Source of the DNA: Eudorina sp. 2006-703-Eu-15
Taxonomy: Eukaryota; Chlorophyta; Chlorophyceae; Chlamydomonadales; Volvocaceae
Assembly: GCA_003117195.1 (NCBI GenBank)
Contig: BDSI01000013.1
Coordinates: 1,369,961 to 1,433,960 of the forward strand
DNA: 64,000 nucleotides
Reading direction: 5' to 3'
The notes under the pieces were generated by a model. That model saw only the letters and a program-made list of their open reading frames with translations. It was not told the DNA's origin and searched no databases. The translations under genes and the position numbers were made by a program. Of this stretch, positions 46,759 through 58,600 are shown piece by piece (position 1 is the stretch's first letter; each line of letters opens with the position of its first letter).

Positions 46759-49700
46759 ATGGCGGCGGCGGCGGCACAGGAGGCCGCACCGCGACGATCC
46801 GGCTGGGAGGCAGGTGGCGATGGTCAGAACACCCCAACCGGTGGCGGGGGCGGGGGCGGCGGCCACACACGGTGTGTGGCCGGTGGAGGGGCTGCCGGCG
46901 GCAGTTCCTCAGCGGCTGAGCACCATTTCGCTACGGGCAGTGGTGCCGGCCGGTCTCGAGGGGGCGATGGGTGGGTGGGTGGACCTGGACCCCCGGGCAC
47001 ACGAGCTGGTGGTGAGGACGCGCGCACTCGCCGCAGGAAGGGTCCCGAGGGGGACGAACAGGGCGCCGCCTCCACCTCGGGTGGCGGGGCCGCCGAGGCT
47101 GCTGCCGCCGCCTCCGCGGCCCGGCTGACGGACCTGACCCGGCCCGCCCGCTGGTTCCCTCTGGCCCGCAGCCTCAGGCGGAGGGTGGTGGCGCACCTGG
47201 GTCCTACCAACTCGGGTGAGGGAGGGGCGGGGAGGGCCGGGGGACAGGGGGGATACCGGTATGTTACCGCCCTCACATACCGTTACAACACGTACCTGTA
47301 TGCCGGTACGGGTAGATGCCATCCCCAGGGGGTTGTGGATGGGCCCTTGGACCCACCATCAGATCCCACCGACTGCCTGTCATCACCCGCCCTCCCTTCC
47401 TCCCCTCTGGCTGGCATCTGCACGGGGGAGTGGGCCCTACCATGGGTTGCAGGCAAGACCCACGCGGCGCTCCAGGCCCTCAAGTCCGCCCCCTCGGGCA
47501 TCTACTGCGGACCGCTGCGGCTGCTGGCCTGCGAGGTGGGCCGGGCTGGGCGGGGCGGGGCGGGGGTGTGGGACAGGAGGTGGGCAAACATATTCAAGCT
47601 GCGTTTGGGTGGGCTGGGCTGGGCTGGGCTGGGCTGGGCTGGGCTGGGCTGGGCTGGGCTGGGCTGGGCTGGGTTGGAATTTGAGGAGGTTGGGTAACGT
47701 TATGGGTGTAGATCTCAGCGGTGCGGCCCACCCTCACTGACCCTAGGCGCCACCCTCATCTCACACCCAGATCAACACGCACGTGTCAACACCCACGTGT
47801 CAACACCTTGCGGCGGCCAAACCCAGTTGCCTATCGCCCATCCGGGCCCCCCTTCCCCCCTGACATGCATACCCTCCCGGCCATCCCCAGGCCCCCGCCC
47901 ACGCCTTCCCCTCGCTCTCCCTCCCACCCCGCCTGTCCCATCAGGTGGCAGATCGACTCGCCGCCGATGGCCTCCCCTGCAACCTGGTCACCGGCCAGGA
48001 AGTACGACACATGCCGGGATCCGGCGGCGCGCCCGCTCGGCACACGGCCTGCACCGTGGAGATGGCGGACGTGACCCGTGGGTCAGTGGGACGGGACGGC
48101 GGGACGGCGCCGACCGGAGGTGCGCACGGCGGCGGCGCGCCGCTGGACGTTGCCGTACTGGACGAGATCCAGATGCTGGGTGACCGGGTGCGCGGCTGGG
48201 CCTGGACCCGGGCGCTGCTGGGGCTGGCGGCGCGGGAGGTGCACGTGGCGGGGGACCCGGCGGTGCTGCCGCTGCTGGCGGCGCTGGTGGAGGAGTGCGG
48301 CGATGAGCTGCAGGTGGGGCAGCGTACGGATATCCGTACACTGGCGTACAATGACGCACACTTACGTACAAGCTCCACCCGTCAGTCACGTTACGGCGAC
48401 CTTGGTAATGACCAGCACCACAGCGCCACCACCGGCGGGGTGTGCACGTCCGTGCGAGCACCAGGAGTACGGAGTACGGAGTGCTGTTTATCATGGCTGT
48501 CCGGGACACCTACCTTGTGCGGCCCCGGGGACCGCCCCCCCTTCCCCTTCGCCGCCCTCCCTCCCAACCTCCCTCCCTCCCCTACGCCTCCCTCCCTCCC
48601 TCCCGCCCCGTCAGGTCCGTCGCTACCGGCGGCTGTCCCCGCTGGTGGTCCAGTCGGAGGCGCTGGGCAGCCTGGCGGAGGTGGCGGCGGGGGACTGCGT
48701 GGTGGCTTTCTCCCGGAGGAGCCTGCACGGGCTGAGGCGGGAGGTGGCGAGGCGCACGGGCAGGGAGGCCTGCCTGGTGAGGCGGGGGGCGGGGGGCACT
48801 GGGTGAATGGCGGGGGGAAGGGCTGGGCTTGAGGGGGATGGCCGCCGTGGGTCCCCAATCGGCCTTTTGAGGGAGTAAGCGCCCGCCAGTGAGTCACAGG
48901 TCCTGCGCCCCTCTCTGCCCCCCGCACTGGCCCCCTCCCCCGATGGCGCACCGGGCAGGTGTACGGCGCACTGCCGCCGGAGGCCCGACGGCAGCAGGCC
49001 GCTCTCTTCAATGCGCAGCCGCCGCCGTCTCAGAACCCACAGCAGCACCACCAACACCAATACCAATACCAACACACAGGCTCCGCCTCCGCGGCTACCG
49101 CCTCCGCCGCCACCGCCTCCGCCGCCACCGCTTCCGCCGCTACCGCCTCCGCCGCTACCGCATCCGCTGCTACCGCGGACCCAGCTACCGCCTACGCTTC
49201 CGCTGCCGCCGACTCCCCCAAGTCCGCCGCTGCAGCGGCTGTCCCGGGGGGAGGTGCGGCGGGTGGGTCTCCGATGGGGCGGCGGCCACATCACCCACCT
49301 CAGCCGCACCGACATTCGGAGCCAACAGGATCCGGATCTGAACCCGAATCCGAAGCGCCGCCAGGAGATCAGTCTGACCCGGAACCGGATGGGGATGGTT
49401 CTGGTTCCAGATCTGGATCTTGGTCCGGGTCCGAATCCGGATCCGGATCGCATCGTCAGGCACCCGCTGGGCCGTCCCGCGTGCTGTGCGCCAGTGACGC
49501 CATCGGTATGGGTCTCAACCTCAACATTCGCCGGGTGGTCTTTACCTCGCTGCACAAGTACGACGGGAAGTCCGTACGGCCCCTGGAGGTACGACACGCT
49601 CGCTGAGTGGGTGAGGGGGGACAACGAGGTCTGCGCGGTCTTCCCAGGGACCCGCTGTTACCGGTTGACCCACATCATCCGTCGGATTCCCTGACCCCGT

Positions 49701-52300
49701 CCCGATTCCTCCAGGGCTTTCATATCATATCAGCACTTCTCAGGATGAGATGTCGGGGTCGCAGCACTGGCCCCCAGATCCGACCCCAAACCCCAAACCC
49801 CAATCCAAATCCGGTCTATTTTAAATGAATGAAGCTCCTGGTCGGAACAGCTCGGCGATGACCGACCTTGCGGTCTGCCCCATGTGGGTGGATTCGTGGG
49901 GCACCCACCGCCGCCTTCCTGCCGTGCCGTCCTAGCCCCGCGCCCTGAGCCTGCCTGAGCCCCCTGACCCCAACACCCATGCGGCTTCAACGCACCCGTC
50001 CACTGCTGCCCTCCCCCTCGCCGCCCCTCCTGGTCCCCCCCTCCCACCCGACCCACGCGCGGACGTCCGCGGGGGGCCGCAGCCGTCCGAGGTGCGGCAG
50101 ATCGCGGGGCGCGCCGGCCGCTTCTCCTCCGCCCACCCCACCGGCTACGTCACCACGCTCCGGCCCCAGGACCTGCCCATCCTGCACCAGGCCCTGGCCC
50201 AGCCGCCCGAAGCCATCACCCGGGCGTGTCTGCTGCCTTGGTGCGTGGGTGGGTGGGTGGGTGCGTGGGTGGGTGGGTGCCTTGGGCGCAGAGGGCAGCA
50301 GACAGAATTGGGCAGCGGGTATCGGAATCCGGTCGCGGATTACAAATCGAATGCCCCCAAGGAACGTCGCGGGGCGGGGGCGGGGGCAGGGCGGAAGGAC
50401 CTTGTCCTGCGGGGCCCGCCTCGAAGCGTGTCCAGGCGTGTCGCCTGGGGTGTGGGTCCCAACGCATACGAAGGGAAGGGAATGACATCAAGAGGACATC
50501 AAGGCCTTTGAGGTGTCTCGCTCGGGGACTCGGCCCGCTTCGGGTGCCAAGACTAAGCCGCGCTCGTGCTGCTGATTGCCATGCACGCACGGTGGTGCTG
50601 ATGCCGTCACGGCCGTTGTCCTGTGCATGACTGCCCTCCAAATGTTCCCCGTTGCTGCTGGTGCTGGTGCTGGTGCTGGTGGTGTCGCCGGATGTGTTGC
50701 GCTTCTTCCGACGGTGCTGGTGGTGGTGGTACTACGGCAGCTCCGAGGACCTGGCTGTCTACGCGGCGCTCCACCCCGAGCGGCCTCTGGCCACAAGCCT
50801 GCTGGCGTTCGCGGCGACAGCACGCCTCAGCCCGTCGTACATGTACGGCAATTACGAAGGGATGTACCGCATCGCCAGCGCGCTGCGGGGCCTGGGTGGG
50901 TCGTTGTCGGCGGAGGAGATGCTGCTGTTCTGCACCGGTAAGGGGGCCTGGGTGGGGTGGGGTGGGGTGGGGTGGGAGACTCGGATGTCGAGGCGGTGAT
51001 TCGGCACACTTAGAGGGGGGAGGAGAGGAGGTGCGGAGGCGATTCCACTTCAGGGGCGGGACGGCATTGTGTGCAGCACCCCTCGTGCCCTCCGGCTACT
51101 GCCACCTTGTTGCGGCCATATGACAAATGCACCATGCCGCCGCCACCTACCGCCACCTACCGCCACACGGCGCATGCCTCCTTCCACAGCCCCCCTCTCC
51201 CTCCCTCTCCCGGTGTCCCCCCTTCCGGGTCCCGGCCGCAGCCCCCGCCGACATGGACGACCCCGAGGTGGCGTCCGCGCTGCTGCGCTTCGCCGACCAG
51301 TACTGCAGGGAGGGCCGGGTGGGCGCACGAGACATCGGCGACCAGCCGCTGCCCCGGGCCGCACCTGTTACGGAGGTGCGTCCATATCCATTGCCCTGGC
51401 CTATCTCGGCCCCGGCCCCCACCCCGGCCTCGGCCCCCACCCCTGGCCCCATCCACGGCCCCAACCTTGGCCCCGGCCCCGGCCCAACCTGCTACTACCG
51501 GGTTGTTGGACCTCACGCCCATTGTGACCTTCAATGCGGGTGCATCGGCCCCCATACCGCGCGCGCACACACACACACACACTCACACACACACATGCGG
51601 GTTGCAATTCTAAACACACTCACACACACGGCGCGGGGCGGCTTGGAGGGGTAGTCTGGCGGAGGCTGAGGTTGGGCCGAGGGGTCCGTGGGAAGGCCCA
51701 TCCAGTGATACGAATACCGGTTACCGTAGCTGCGGCTGCTGCATACGTCCATCGGCACCTGCTTCCCCCGCGCTCCCTGGGCGTGTTTCCCCCTGTATAC
51801 CCTGCTGCTCCCGCCAAATGCGCGACGGCCGCCGTGAATTCTCGGGCCCGATACCCCGTGTGACGCACCGTCCTTGGTAAAGGGGCTCCCTCGACCTTGC
51901 GAAAGCATAGGATGTATGCATTCATGGCAGGCATGACGAGGGACGGTGGGTCCTATGAACCTCACCTCCCGTTACCGCGATGTCGCACCCTCCGGCGCAG
52001 GCGGAGCTCAAGCGACTGGAGCAGCTGCACCGGGTCTACGACTTGTACATCTGGCTCAGCTTCCGGCTGCCGTACGCCTTCACGGGGCGCGAAGCAGCCG
52101 ACGCAGCGCGGGCTGCGTGCGGTGAGCTTATCGAGCAGGGCTTGGATAACCTGGCGGTGGCCTCGATTGGGCGCCGAAACCACCATCGGTACCATAACGA
52201 ACCCAACGAACCTAACGACCATAACGACCCGAGTGTGTGCCATGGCGGACTGTCTGAGGGCGGCAGCGGGTGGCACGGAATCCAGAGCGAGGAGGGATGA
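46759..52300 (+). CDS. SUV3-type DExH RNA helicase, 9 exons
   Basis: SUV3 unwinds RNA in organelles, in other organisms as part of the mitochondrial degradosome. Predicted exons: 46759-47215, 47453-47535, 47945-48313, 48615-48776, 48959-49588, 50083-50240, 50741-50937, 51242-51375, 52001-52300; 829 aa, all phases consistent. Motif I is GPTNSG|GKTHAAL across the first junction. Motif II is VAVLDEIQ at about residue 251, the Suv3-specific DEIQ. Later motifs are [10 protein letters not shown] and [11 protein letters not shown], followed by the C-terminal SUV3 region ([54 protein letters not shown]). Unusual is an insert of about 150 aa between QQAALFN and RVLCASDA. The ATG at 46759 has a strong context (caccATGg), but the first 130 residues are low-complexity. 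No clear mitochondrial presequence is visible, so an upstream exon may be missing. The last exon may end earlier by splicing. Confidence 0.9.
47613..47672 (+). repeat. (GGGCT)n pentamer array in SUV3 intron 2
   Basis: Twelve GGGCT units in a row inside intron 47536-47944. Like the GGGGT array in the branching enzyme, it is a G-run pentamer on the RNA-sense strand. Confidence 0.9.
49019..49477 (+). repeat. Low-complexity coding insert in SUV3 exon 5
   Basis: Within one exon the code passes through a His/Gln/Tyr-rich stretch ([12 protein letters not shown]), then repeated 15-base units encoding TASAA (GCCACCGCCTCCGCC type), then Ala/Gly/Pro, and finally a Ser/Gly/Asp/Glu stretch ([18 protein letters not shown]). 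The frame stays open and rejoins the helicase core without a splice, so the insert is predicted to be translated. Confidence 0.8.
51550..51632 (+). repeat. (CA)n-rich microsatellite in SUV3 intron 8
   Basis: Interrupted CA dinucleotide tracts (CGCGCGCACACACAC and CACTCACACACACAC). Shorter GT/CA tracts occur near 3599, 6061, 6306, 21128, 23038 and 52706. Confidence 0.85.
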
Positions 52301-52844
52301 GGGGTAGGACATACAGTACTGCAAATGCCGCGTGTGTGGGCGCGGTGCCGTGCGCAGTGTCTCGCCCGGGAGGGGCCAAGTCGCCGCATTCCGTGCATGC
52401 ATCGTGACGGACTTTTGCCTCAGGGAACAATCAGTGACCGATCTTGGACATTCGTTGGTGTGAATCAATATACCGCCTGGTGGCCCCGGGTTCGTACACT
52501 GGGTTGTGGTACAGTAGACCCAAAAGCGAATGGGTCCAGATGCTTCGGGTAGGTCTGGCGAGCCCCGCTGGCAGCAGCAATTGCAAGGAAGCGATCCTTG
52601 GATCTGGATCTGGATCTGGATCTGGATCTGGGGCCATTCATTCGGAGCACTCCCGATGGCGACGACCGGCCCCACTGCTCCCGCGGGGCCTTGGAAACCC
52701 CTTGCGTGTGTGTGTGTGTGTGTTACATGGTTGGGGGTGCGTAACCCCATACCTGCACATACCCATACGAGCCGGAGGCCCAAGGGCAAACAAAACGCCC
52801 AAAAGCACTGGTTTGCAATACCGCATTAACAGGAGTCGACGAGA
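52301..52844. other. Short intergenic region downstream of SUV3
   Basis: Contains a GGATCT hexamer run (52598-52632) and a GT microsatellite near 52706. No gene recognised. It should hold the SUV3 3' UTR and perhaps the 3' end of the retrotransposon remnant that starts at 52845. Confidence 0.4.
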
Positions 52845-53330
52845 CTAGCGCCCAAAGGGCACGATAGAATTACGGTGAGCCCACATGCGCTCCAACATCT
52901 TTGCCAAACGAGCCGGATCCCAGGCAATCGCCTCCCTCATCGTATTAGGGCGGTGAAACCCTTCCTCAGCGCGTATTGCATCGTAAGCCGGGCAGTCGAG
53001 TAGAACATGCTTCTCATCTTCAATCTGGTCTTCAGAGCGGCAGCAACGGCAGACCCGTTGTCCTCTAGGGACATGGTGCCTACCCCTCGGCGCCCTGTTA
53101 GACTCAAGTGCCCAACAACAAAGCCTGAATTGCATTAACTTCCGGTGCGCAGAACGAGGGATCAAAACTGTAGCGTGCGGTTGCCACATAACGGCCGCCG
53201 CACCCATAAACGACAGGCCCATCCAATGCTTGTACTTCGACATATGGATCCCCGGCTGCTTCCCGTCTGATGGGAAACCCCTTGCGAGAAGGGGTGACCC
53301 CGACAGCGGGTCGGGGCCTTCCGCGGTAGC
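52845..53330 (-). mobile_element. Non-LTR retrotransposon remnant, C-terminal zinc-binding (zf-RVT) region
   Basis: The minus strand encodes LMQFRLCCWALESNRAPRG, then VCRCCRSEDQIEDEKHVLLD ending in CP, then MLERMWAHRNSIVPFGR and a TAG at 52845. A Cys-x2-Cys ... His-x4-Cys knuckle followed by a short helical tail is the usual end of LINE-type reverse transcriptases in green algae. No reverse-transcriptase catalytic motif (YADD) is present nearby; upstream of about 53,330 the frame continues but loses similarity to the family. The call is therefore a truncated 3' fragment, as left by incomplete reverse transcription. Confidence 0.65.
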
Positions 53331-53589
53331 GCCGGCCCGCGGTAGGGCTGGCCGGCTGGCCCAGCGTGGGGCTGGCACGAGCGGGCGCGTAAAGCCACCA
53401 CGGCAGGTACGGTTGGCTGTCGTGCGGGCAGGCGGGTGACAGCCCGAGAGGCGGCCGCTGGACCCGGTCTGGGGTTGTGGCAGGGTACCTACCTCACAGG
53501 GGGGTGGCCAGGTGTCATCCATACGCGTGCTGAAGGGCACGACGATTTCCCTACGGTGAAATACCGTAGACGCCGCAGCCATGCCGTAT

Positions 53590-53760
53590 CATCTCCGGCT
53601 TGGCCCCCAGCAGCACCGGTGCTTCGTGGGCCTAGGTAGCCTGATGCAGCACCCGGGGTGTCCCATCAGTCGGTCCCGCCAGGCACAGTCTGAATTGAGG
53701 ACACCCGGGCCTCTAGTCCGTCTCTTAACAGGCGTACAGGGCGTCCAAGTACCTGGCTCC
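53590..53760 (-). pseudogene. Possible second, more decayed retrotransposon 3' fragment
   Basis: The minus strand contains PQFRLCLAGPTDGTPR in one frame and LPRPTKHRCCWG in another, echoing the MQFRLCCWALE and CRCC segments of the fragment at 52845-53330, with an in-frame stop and a frame change. Similarity is short, so this could be coincidence. Confidence 0.3.
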
Positions 53761-53963
53761 AAGAAAACCTTTTTTGAATGTGGGGTTCCCGTTCTTTCCC
53801 GGCGCAGGGGTGTTGTAACTCTGGTCGCGCTTGCCCGTCGACCGAGACGTTTTTTGTAACCCAGCATGTTATTCCCGAAGAAAGCGTAAGAAAGCACGAA
53901 AGAAAGCTCGAAAAAGAACGCGATAGGGGCTTCTCTTCAGGGGGGCGGGTAGGGAAGTTGGTT

Positions 53964-54201
53964 ATGCTTAGAAATTTCTTTGGGAACCCCCTGCGGCTGG
54001 ATCCGCGCGAGCTGGAGCGGCTTAACGGTGTGCCAGAGGCTATATCTGATCATGCGAGCCCATATTCCGCAGAGCGAAGAGGCGGCGAGCCGCTTGCGCC
54101 AGATCTGGATGGAGGACCGCGACGGGACCGCCCGGGTGCAGCAAGAGATGGAGGAGCGGGAGGCTCGGGCTGGAACCGGCGGCACGGTGTCAGGTACGTG
54201 A
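53964..54201 (+). pseudogene. Unidentified coding-like fragment with a frame change
   Basis: One frame gives MLRNFFGNPLRLDPRELERL followed by NGVPEAI. An overlapping frame then gives IMRAHIPQSEEAASRLRQIW and MEDRDGTARVQQEMEEREAR, a charged helical sequence ending near a donor-like site (TGTCAG|GTACGT at about 54,193). Together they look like a gene fragment with a one-base shift, or two exons of an unknown gene. I recognise no family. Confidence 0.3.
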
Positions 54202-55667
54202 AAGCCTGCACTATTTGTTGCACGAAACGTTCATGAGCTTTATGACTATCACTCGCCAACACCACAACTGGGCTGCGCATACAAGAGTCGGATGTTTGCG
54301 ATTCTCCGAAGGTGACAACGTCTGGCAACGTCCGTTAGAGAAACTGGACTTCAAGACAAGGTTTACCTGTGTATTGATATGCAACTCAAACTACTAAACT
54401 AACACATTGCGTTGCGGGTGCATCAAGTGGAACCTGACAATACCAGACGAGCTGTACGGCATGCTGAAGCCCTTTTACAAAGTAATAAATTCTGTAACTC
54501 AAAATCTTTCGCCCAATACTGTTTGCCTCATAAACACATAATGTAATACCTTATCATAGCTACTGAACTTCGCCCGGTGCCTTCTGACTGCTATCTAAAA
54601 CCCAAGCGATAGTTGATGGGATACCCCAATCCCCCTGGCAGCGTCTCGGAAACTGCACGACGATGTATTTTTTAGGTAGGTGGCCTGCCCAGGGCCTTCT
54701 GCGTCAGAAGTTCGGCCGCAAATACTCACCGGTCGGTCGGTGCAGCAGTGGTTCCATAGTCGCTTATACATCTTTTTACTTACCAAGTCTCTCTTTCGAT
54801 ATCTGCTGCAGTGCGTCCATGATGCCTTCTTGTGATCCGACCGCTGGTGACAAGGATCGCGCAACGGACCTCGCAAGGTGGGACCTGGTTTATGTATTGT
54901 GGGCGTTCATAATATGTACAAGATGATGTGTCAAACATATGTATCACAAGTTACGGGGCGTGGCCTTGATTGCGAAGTCAACCACGCATCGATGCATCAA
55001 AACCTGTCAGAACAAAGTCCCCTCGAGTTTGCTGTTGACGAGCACGTAGGGTTTGGCAACACGAGATTTCGCCATGCAATTAGCTTCTGAGCGAACCGGA
55101 TCGCGACCCAGACGCGATGCCCTTTGGAACCCGTCTTGTCTGAATAGCGTCAACACAGCGTGGCAACAAATTCTTGTGATGCGATTCATGGGCCGATTCA
55201 TGAGGTCGATCGCAGCGTGACGTATTGTTCTTACGCCTGGCGCATGTCCTCTCCACTGCATTTCTTTCCCCAACACACAGGTTCAAGGCGCCAATTTTAG
55301 GGCATTGCCAGGGGCAGCTCACCTTCGAGTGCATGTCAATGGCATCATCAAGCACGTTTCCAAGAGCATTTCCGAGAGCTATTTCAAGGATATCGCCAAG
55401 GGCATCGCGGTTGTGCCTCGCAAAGGCAATTTACAAGGGCCACGACAAGAGCATGTACAACGGCACGCATCGTCAAGGGCAAAAAGACAACTGGTCGAGC
55501 TCGAGCCGATGCGAACCTGACGGACCTGTTATACAAAGTGATAAGAAGAGGGAAAGGGTTGTGAGATACGCGGTCTATGGTCGGATCGCCCCGTGCGAGG
55601 CAGGTGACGCGGTGCGGGCTGATGGTCGTAACTTTCTGCCATTTCCAGGATTCGAACGTCGGAGGCC
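54202..55667. other. AT-richer region without a recognisable gene
   Basis: The most A/T-rich stretch of the right half of the window, with short open frames only. No conserved protein, tRNA or repeat was recognised before the minisatellite begins. Confidence 0.5.
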
Positions 55668-58600
55668 CGACGCCGGAGCTAGACCGCTGAGGGCCGACGC
55701 CGGAGCTGGACAGCTGGAGGGCTGGTATCGGAGCTGGACCGCTGGAGGGCTGGTATCGGCGCAAGACCGCTGAGGGCCGACGCCGAAGCTGAACAGCTGG
55801 AGGGATGGTATCGGAGCTGGACCGCTGGAGGGCTGACGTCGGAGCTGGACCGCTGGAGGGCCGACGTCGGAGCTGGACCGCTGGAGGCTGAAGTCGAAGC
55901 TGGACCGATGGAGGGCTGGTATCAGAGCTGGACCGCTGGTGGGCTGACGCCGGAGCTGGACCGCTGGGGGCTGACGTCGGAGCTGGACCGCTGGATCGCT
56001 GGTATCGGCGCTGGACCGCTGAAGGGCTGACGCCGGAGCTGGACCGCTGGAGGGCTGACGTCGGAGCTGGACCGCTGGATCGCTGGTAGCGGAGCTGGAC
56101 CGCTGGAGGGCTGATGTCGGAGTTGTCCGCTGGAGGGCTGGTATCGGAGCTGGACCGCTGGAGGGCTAGTATCGGAGCTGGACCGCTGGTGGGCTGACGC
56201 CGGAGCTGGACCGCTGGAGGGCTGGTATCGGAGCTGGACCGCTGGAGGGCTGATGTCGGAGCTGGACCGCTGGAGGGCTGACGCCGGAGCTGGACCGCTG
56301 GGGGCTGACGTCGGAGCTGGACCGCTGGAGGCTGAAGTCGAAGCTGGACCGATGGAGGGCAGGTATCGGAGCTGGACCGCTGGTGGGCTGACGCTGAAGC
56401 TGAACAGCTGGAGGGATGGTATCGGCGCTGGACCGCTGGAGGGCTGAGGTCGGAGCTGGACCGCTGGAGGGCCGACGTCGGAGCTGGACCGCTGGAGGCT
56501 GAAGTCGAAGCTGGACCGATGGAGGGCTGGTATCGGAGCTGGACCGCTGGAGGGCCGACGTCGGAGCTGGACCGCTGGAGGGCCGACGTCGGAGCTGGAC
56601 CGCTGGAGGGCTGACGCCGGAGCTGGACCGCTGGAGGGCTGATGTCGGAGCTGGACCGCTGGGGGGCTGACGTCGGAGCTGGACCGCTGGAGGGATGGTA
56701 TCGGCGCTGGACCGCTGGAGGGCTGACGCCGGAGCTGGATCGCTGGTATCGGAGCTGGACCGCTGGAGGGCTGATGTCGGAGCTGGACCGCTGGAGGGCT
56801 GGTATCGGAGCTGGACCGCTGGTGGGCTGACGCCGGAGCTGGACCGCTGGGGGGCTGACGTCGGAGCTGGACCGCTGGATCGCTGGTATCGGCGCTGGAC
56901 CGCTGGAGGGCTGACGCCGGAGCTGGACCGCTGGAGGGCTGACGTCGGAGCTGGACCGCTGGATCGCTGGTATCGGAGCTGGACCGCTGGAGGGCTGATG
57001 TCGGAGCTGGACCGCTGGTGGGCTGACGCCGGAGCTGGACCGCTGGAGGGCTGGTATCGGAGCTGGACCGCTGGATCGCTGGTATCGGCGCAAGACCGCT
57101 GAGGGCCGACGCCGAAGCTGAACAGCTGGAGGGATGGTATCGGAGCTGGACCGCTGGAGGGCTGACGTCGGAGCTGGACCGCTGGAGGGCCGACGTCGGA
57201 GCTGGACCGCTGGAGGCTGAAGTCGAAGCTGGACCGATGGAGGGCTGGTATCAGAGCTGGACCTCTGGAGGGCTGACGCCGGAGCTGGACCGCTGGGGGG
57301 CTGACGTCGGAGCTGGACCGCTGGATCGCTGGTATTGGCGCTGGACCGCTGAAGGGCTGACGCCGGAGCTGGACCGCTGGAGGGCTGACGTCGGAGCTGG
57401 ACCGCTGGATCGCTGGTAGCGGAGCTGGACCGCTGGAGGGCTGATGTCGGAGTTGTCCGCTGGAGGGCTGGTATCGGAGCTGGACCGCTGGAGGGCTAGT
57501 ATCGGAGCTGGACCGCTGGTGGGCTGACGCCGGAGCTGGACCGCTGGAGGGCTGGTATCGGAGCTGGACCGCTGGAGGGCTGATGTCGGAGCTGGACCGC
57601 TGGAGGGCTGACGCCGGAGCTGGACCGCTGGGGGGCTGACGTCGGAGCTGGACCGCTATAGGCTGAAGTCGAAGCTGGACCGATGGAGGGCAGGTATCGG
57701 AGCTGGACCGCTGGTGGGCTGACGCTGAAGCTGAACAGCTGGAGGGATGGTATCGGAGCTGGACCGCTGGAGGGCTGACGTCGGAGCTGGACCGCTGGAG
57801 GGCCGACGTCGGAGCTGGACCGCTGGAGGCTGAAGTCGAAGCTGGACCGATGGAGGGCTGGTATCAGAGCTGGACCGCTGGTGGGCTGACGCCGGAGCTG
57901 GACGGCTGGGGGGCTGACGTCGGAGCTGGACCGCTGGATCGCTGGTATCGGCGCTGGACCGCTGAAGGGCTGACGCCGGAGCTGGACCGCTGGAGGGCTG
58001 ACGTCGGAGCTGGACCGCTGGATCGCTGGTAGCGGAGCTGGACCGCTGGAGGGCTGATGTCGGAGTTGTCCGCTGGAGGGCTGGTATCGGAGCTGGACCG
58101 CTGGAGGGCTAGTATCGGAGCTGGACCGCTGGTGGGCTGACGCCGGAGCTGGACCGCTGGAGGGCTGGTATCGGAGCTGGACCGCTGGAGGGCTGATGTC
58201 GGAGCTGGACCGCTGGAGGGCTGACGCCGGAGCTGGACCGCTGGGGGGCTGACGTCGGAGCTGGACCGCTGGAGGCTGAAGTCGAAGCTGGACCGATGGA
58301 GGGCAGGTATCGGAGCTGGACCGCTGGTGGGCTGACGCTGAAGCTGAACAGCTGGAGGGATGGTATCGGAGCTGGACCGCTGGAGGGCTGACGTCGGAGC
58401 TGGACCGCTGGAGGGCCGACGTCGGAGCTGGACCGCTGGAGGCTGAAGTCGAAGCTGGACCGATGGAGGGCTGGTATCGGAGCTGGACCGCTGGAGGGCC
58501 GACGTCGGAGCTGGACCGCTGGAGGGCCGACGTCGGAGCTGGACCGCTGGAGGGCTGACGCCGGAGCTGGACCGCTGGAGGGCTGATGTCGGAGCTGGAC

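Noticed and set aside
55640..55665. TTCGAAC-containing segment resembling a tRNA T-loop (minus strand GTTCGAATCC)
   Set aside because: The flanking bases do not form a T-stem, and no acceptor, D or anticodon stem is present.
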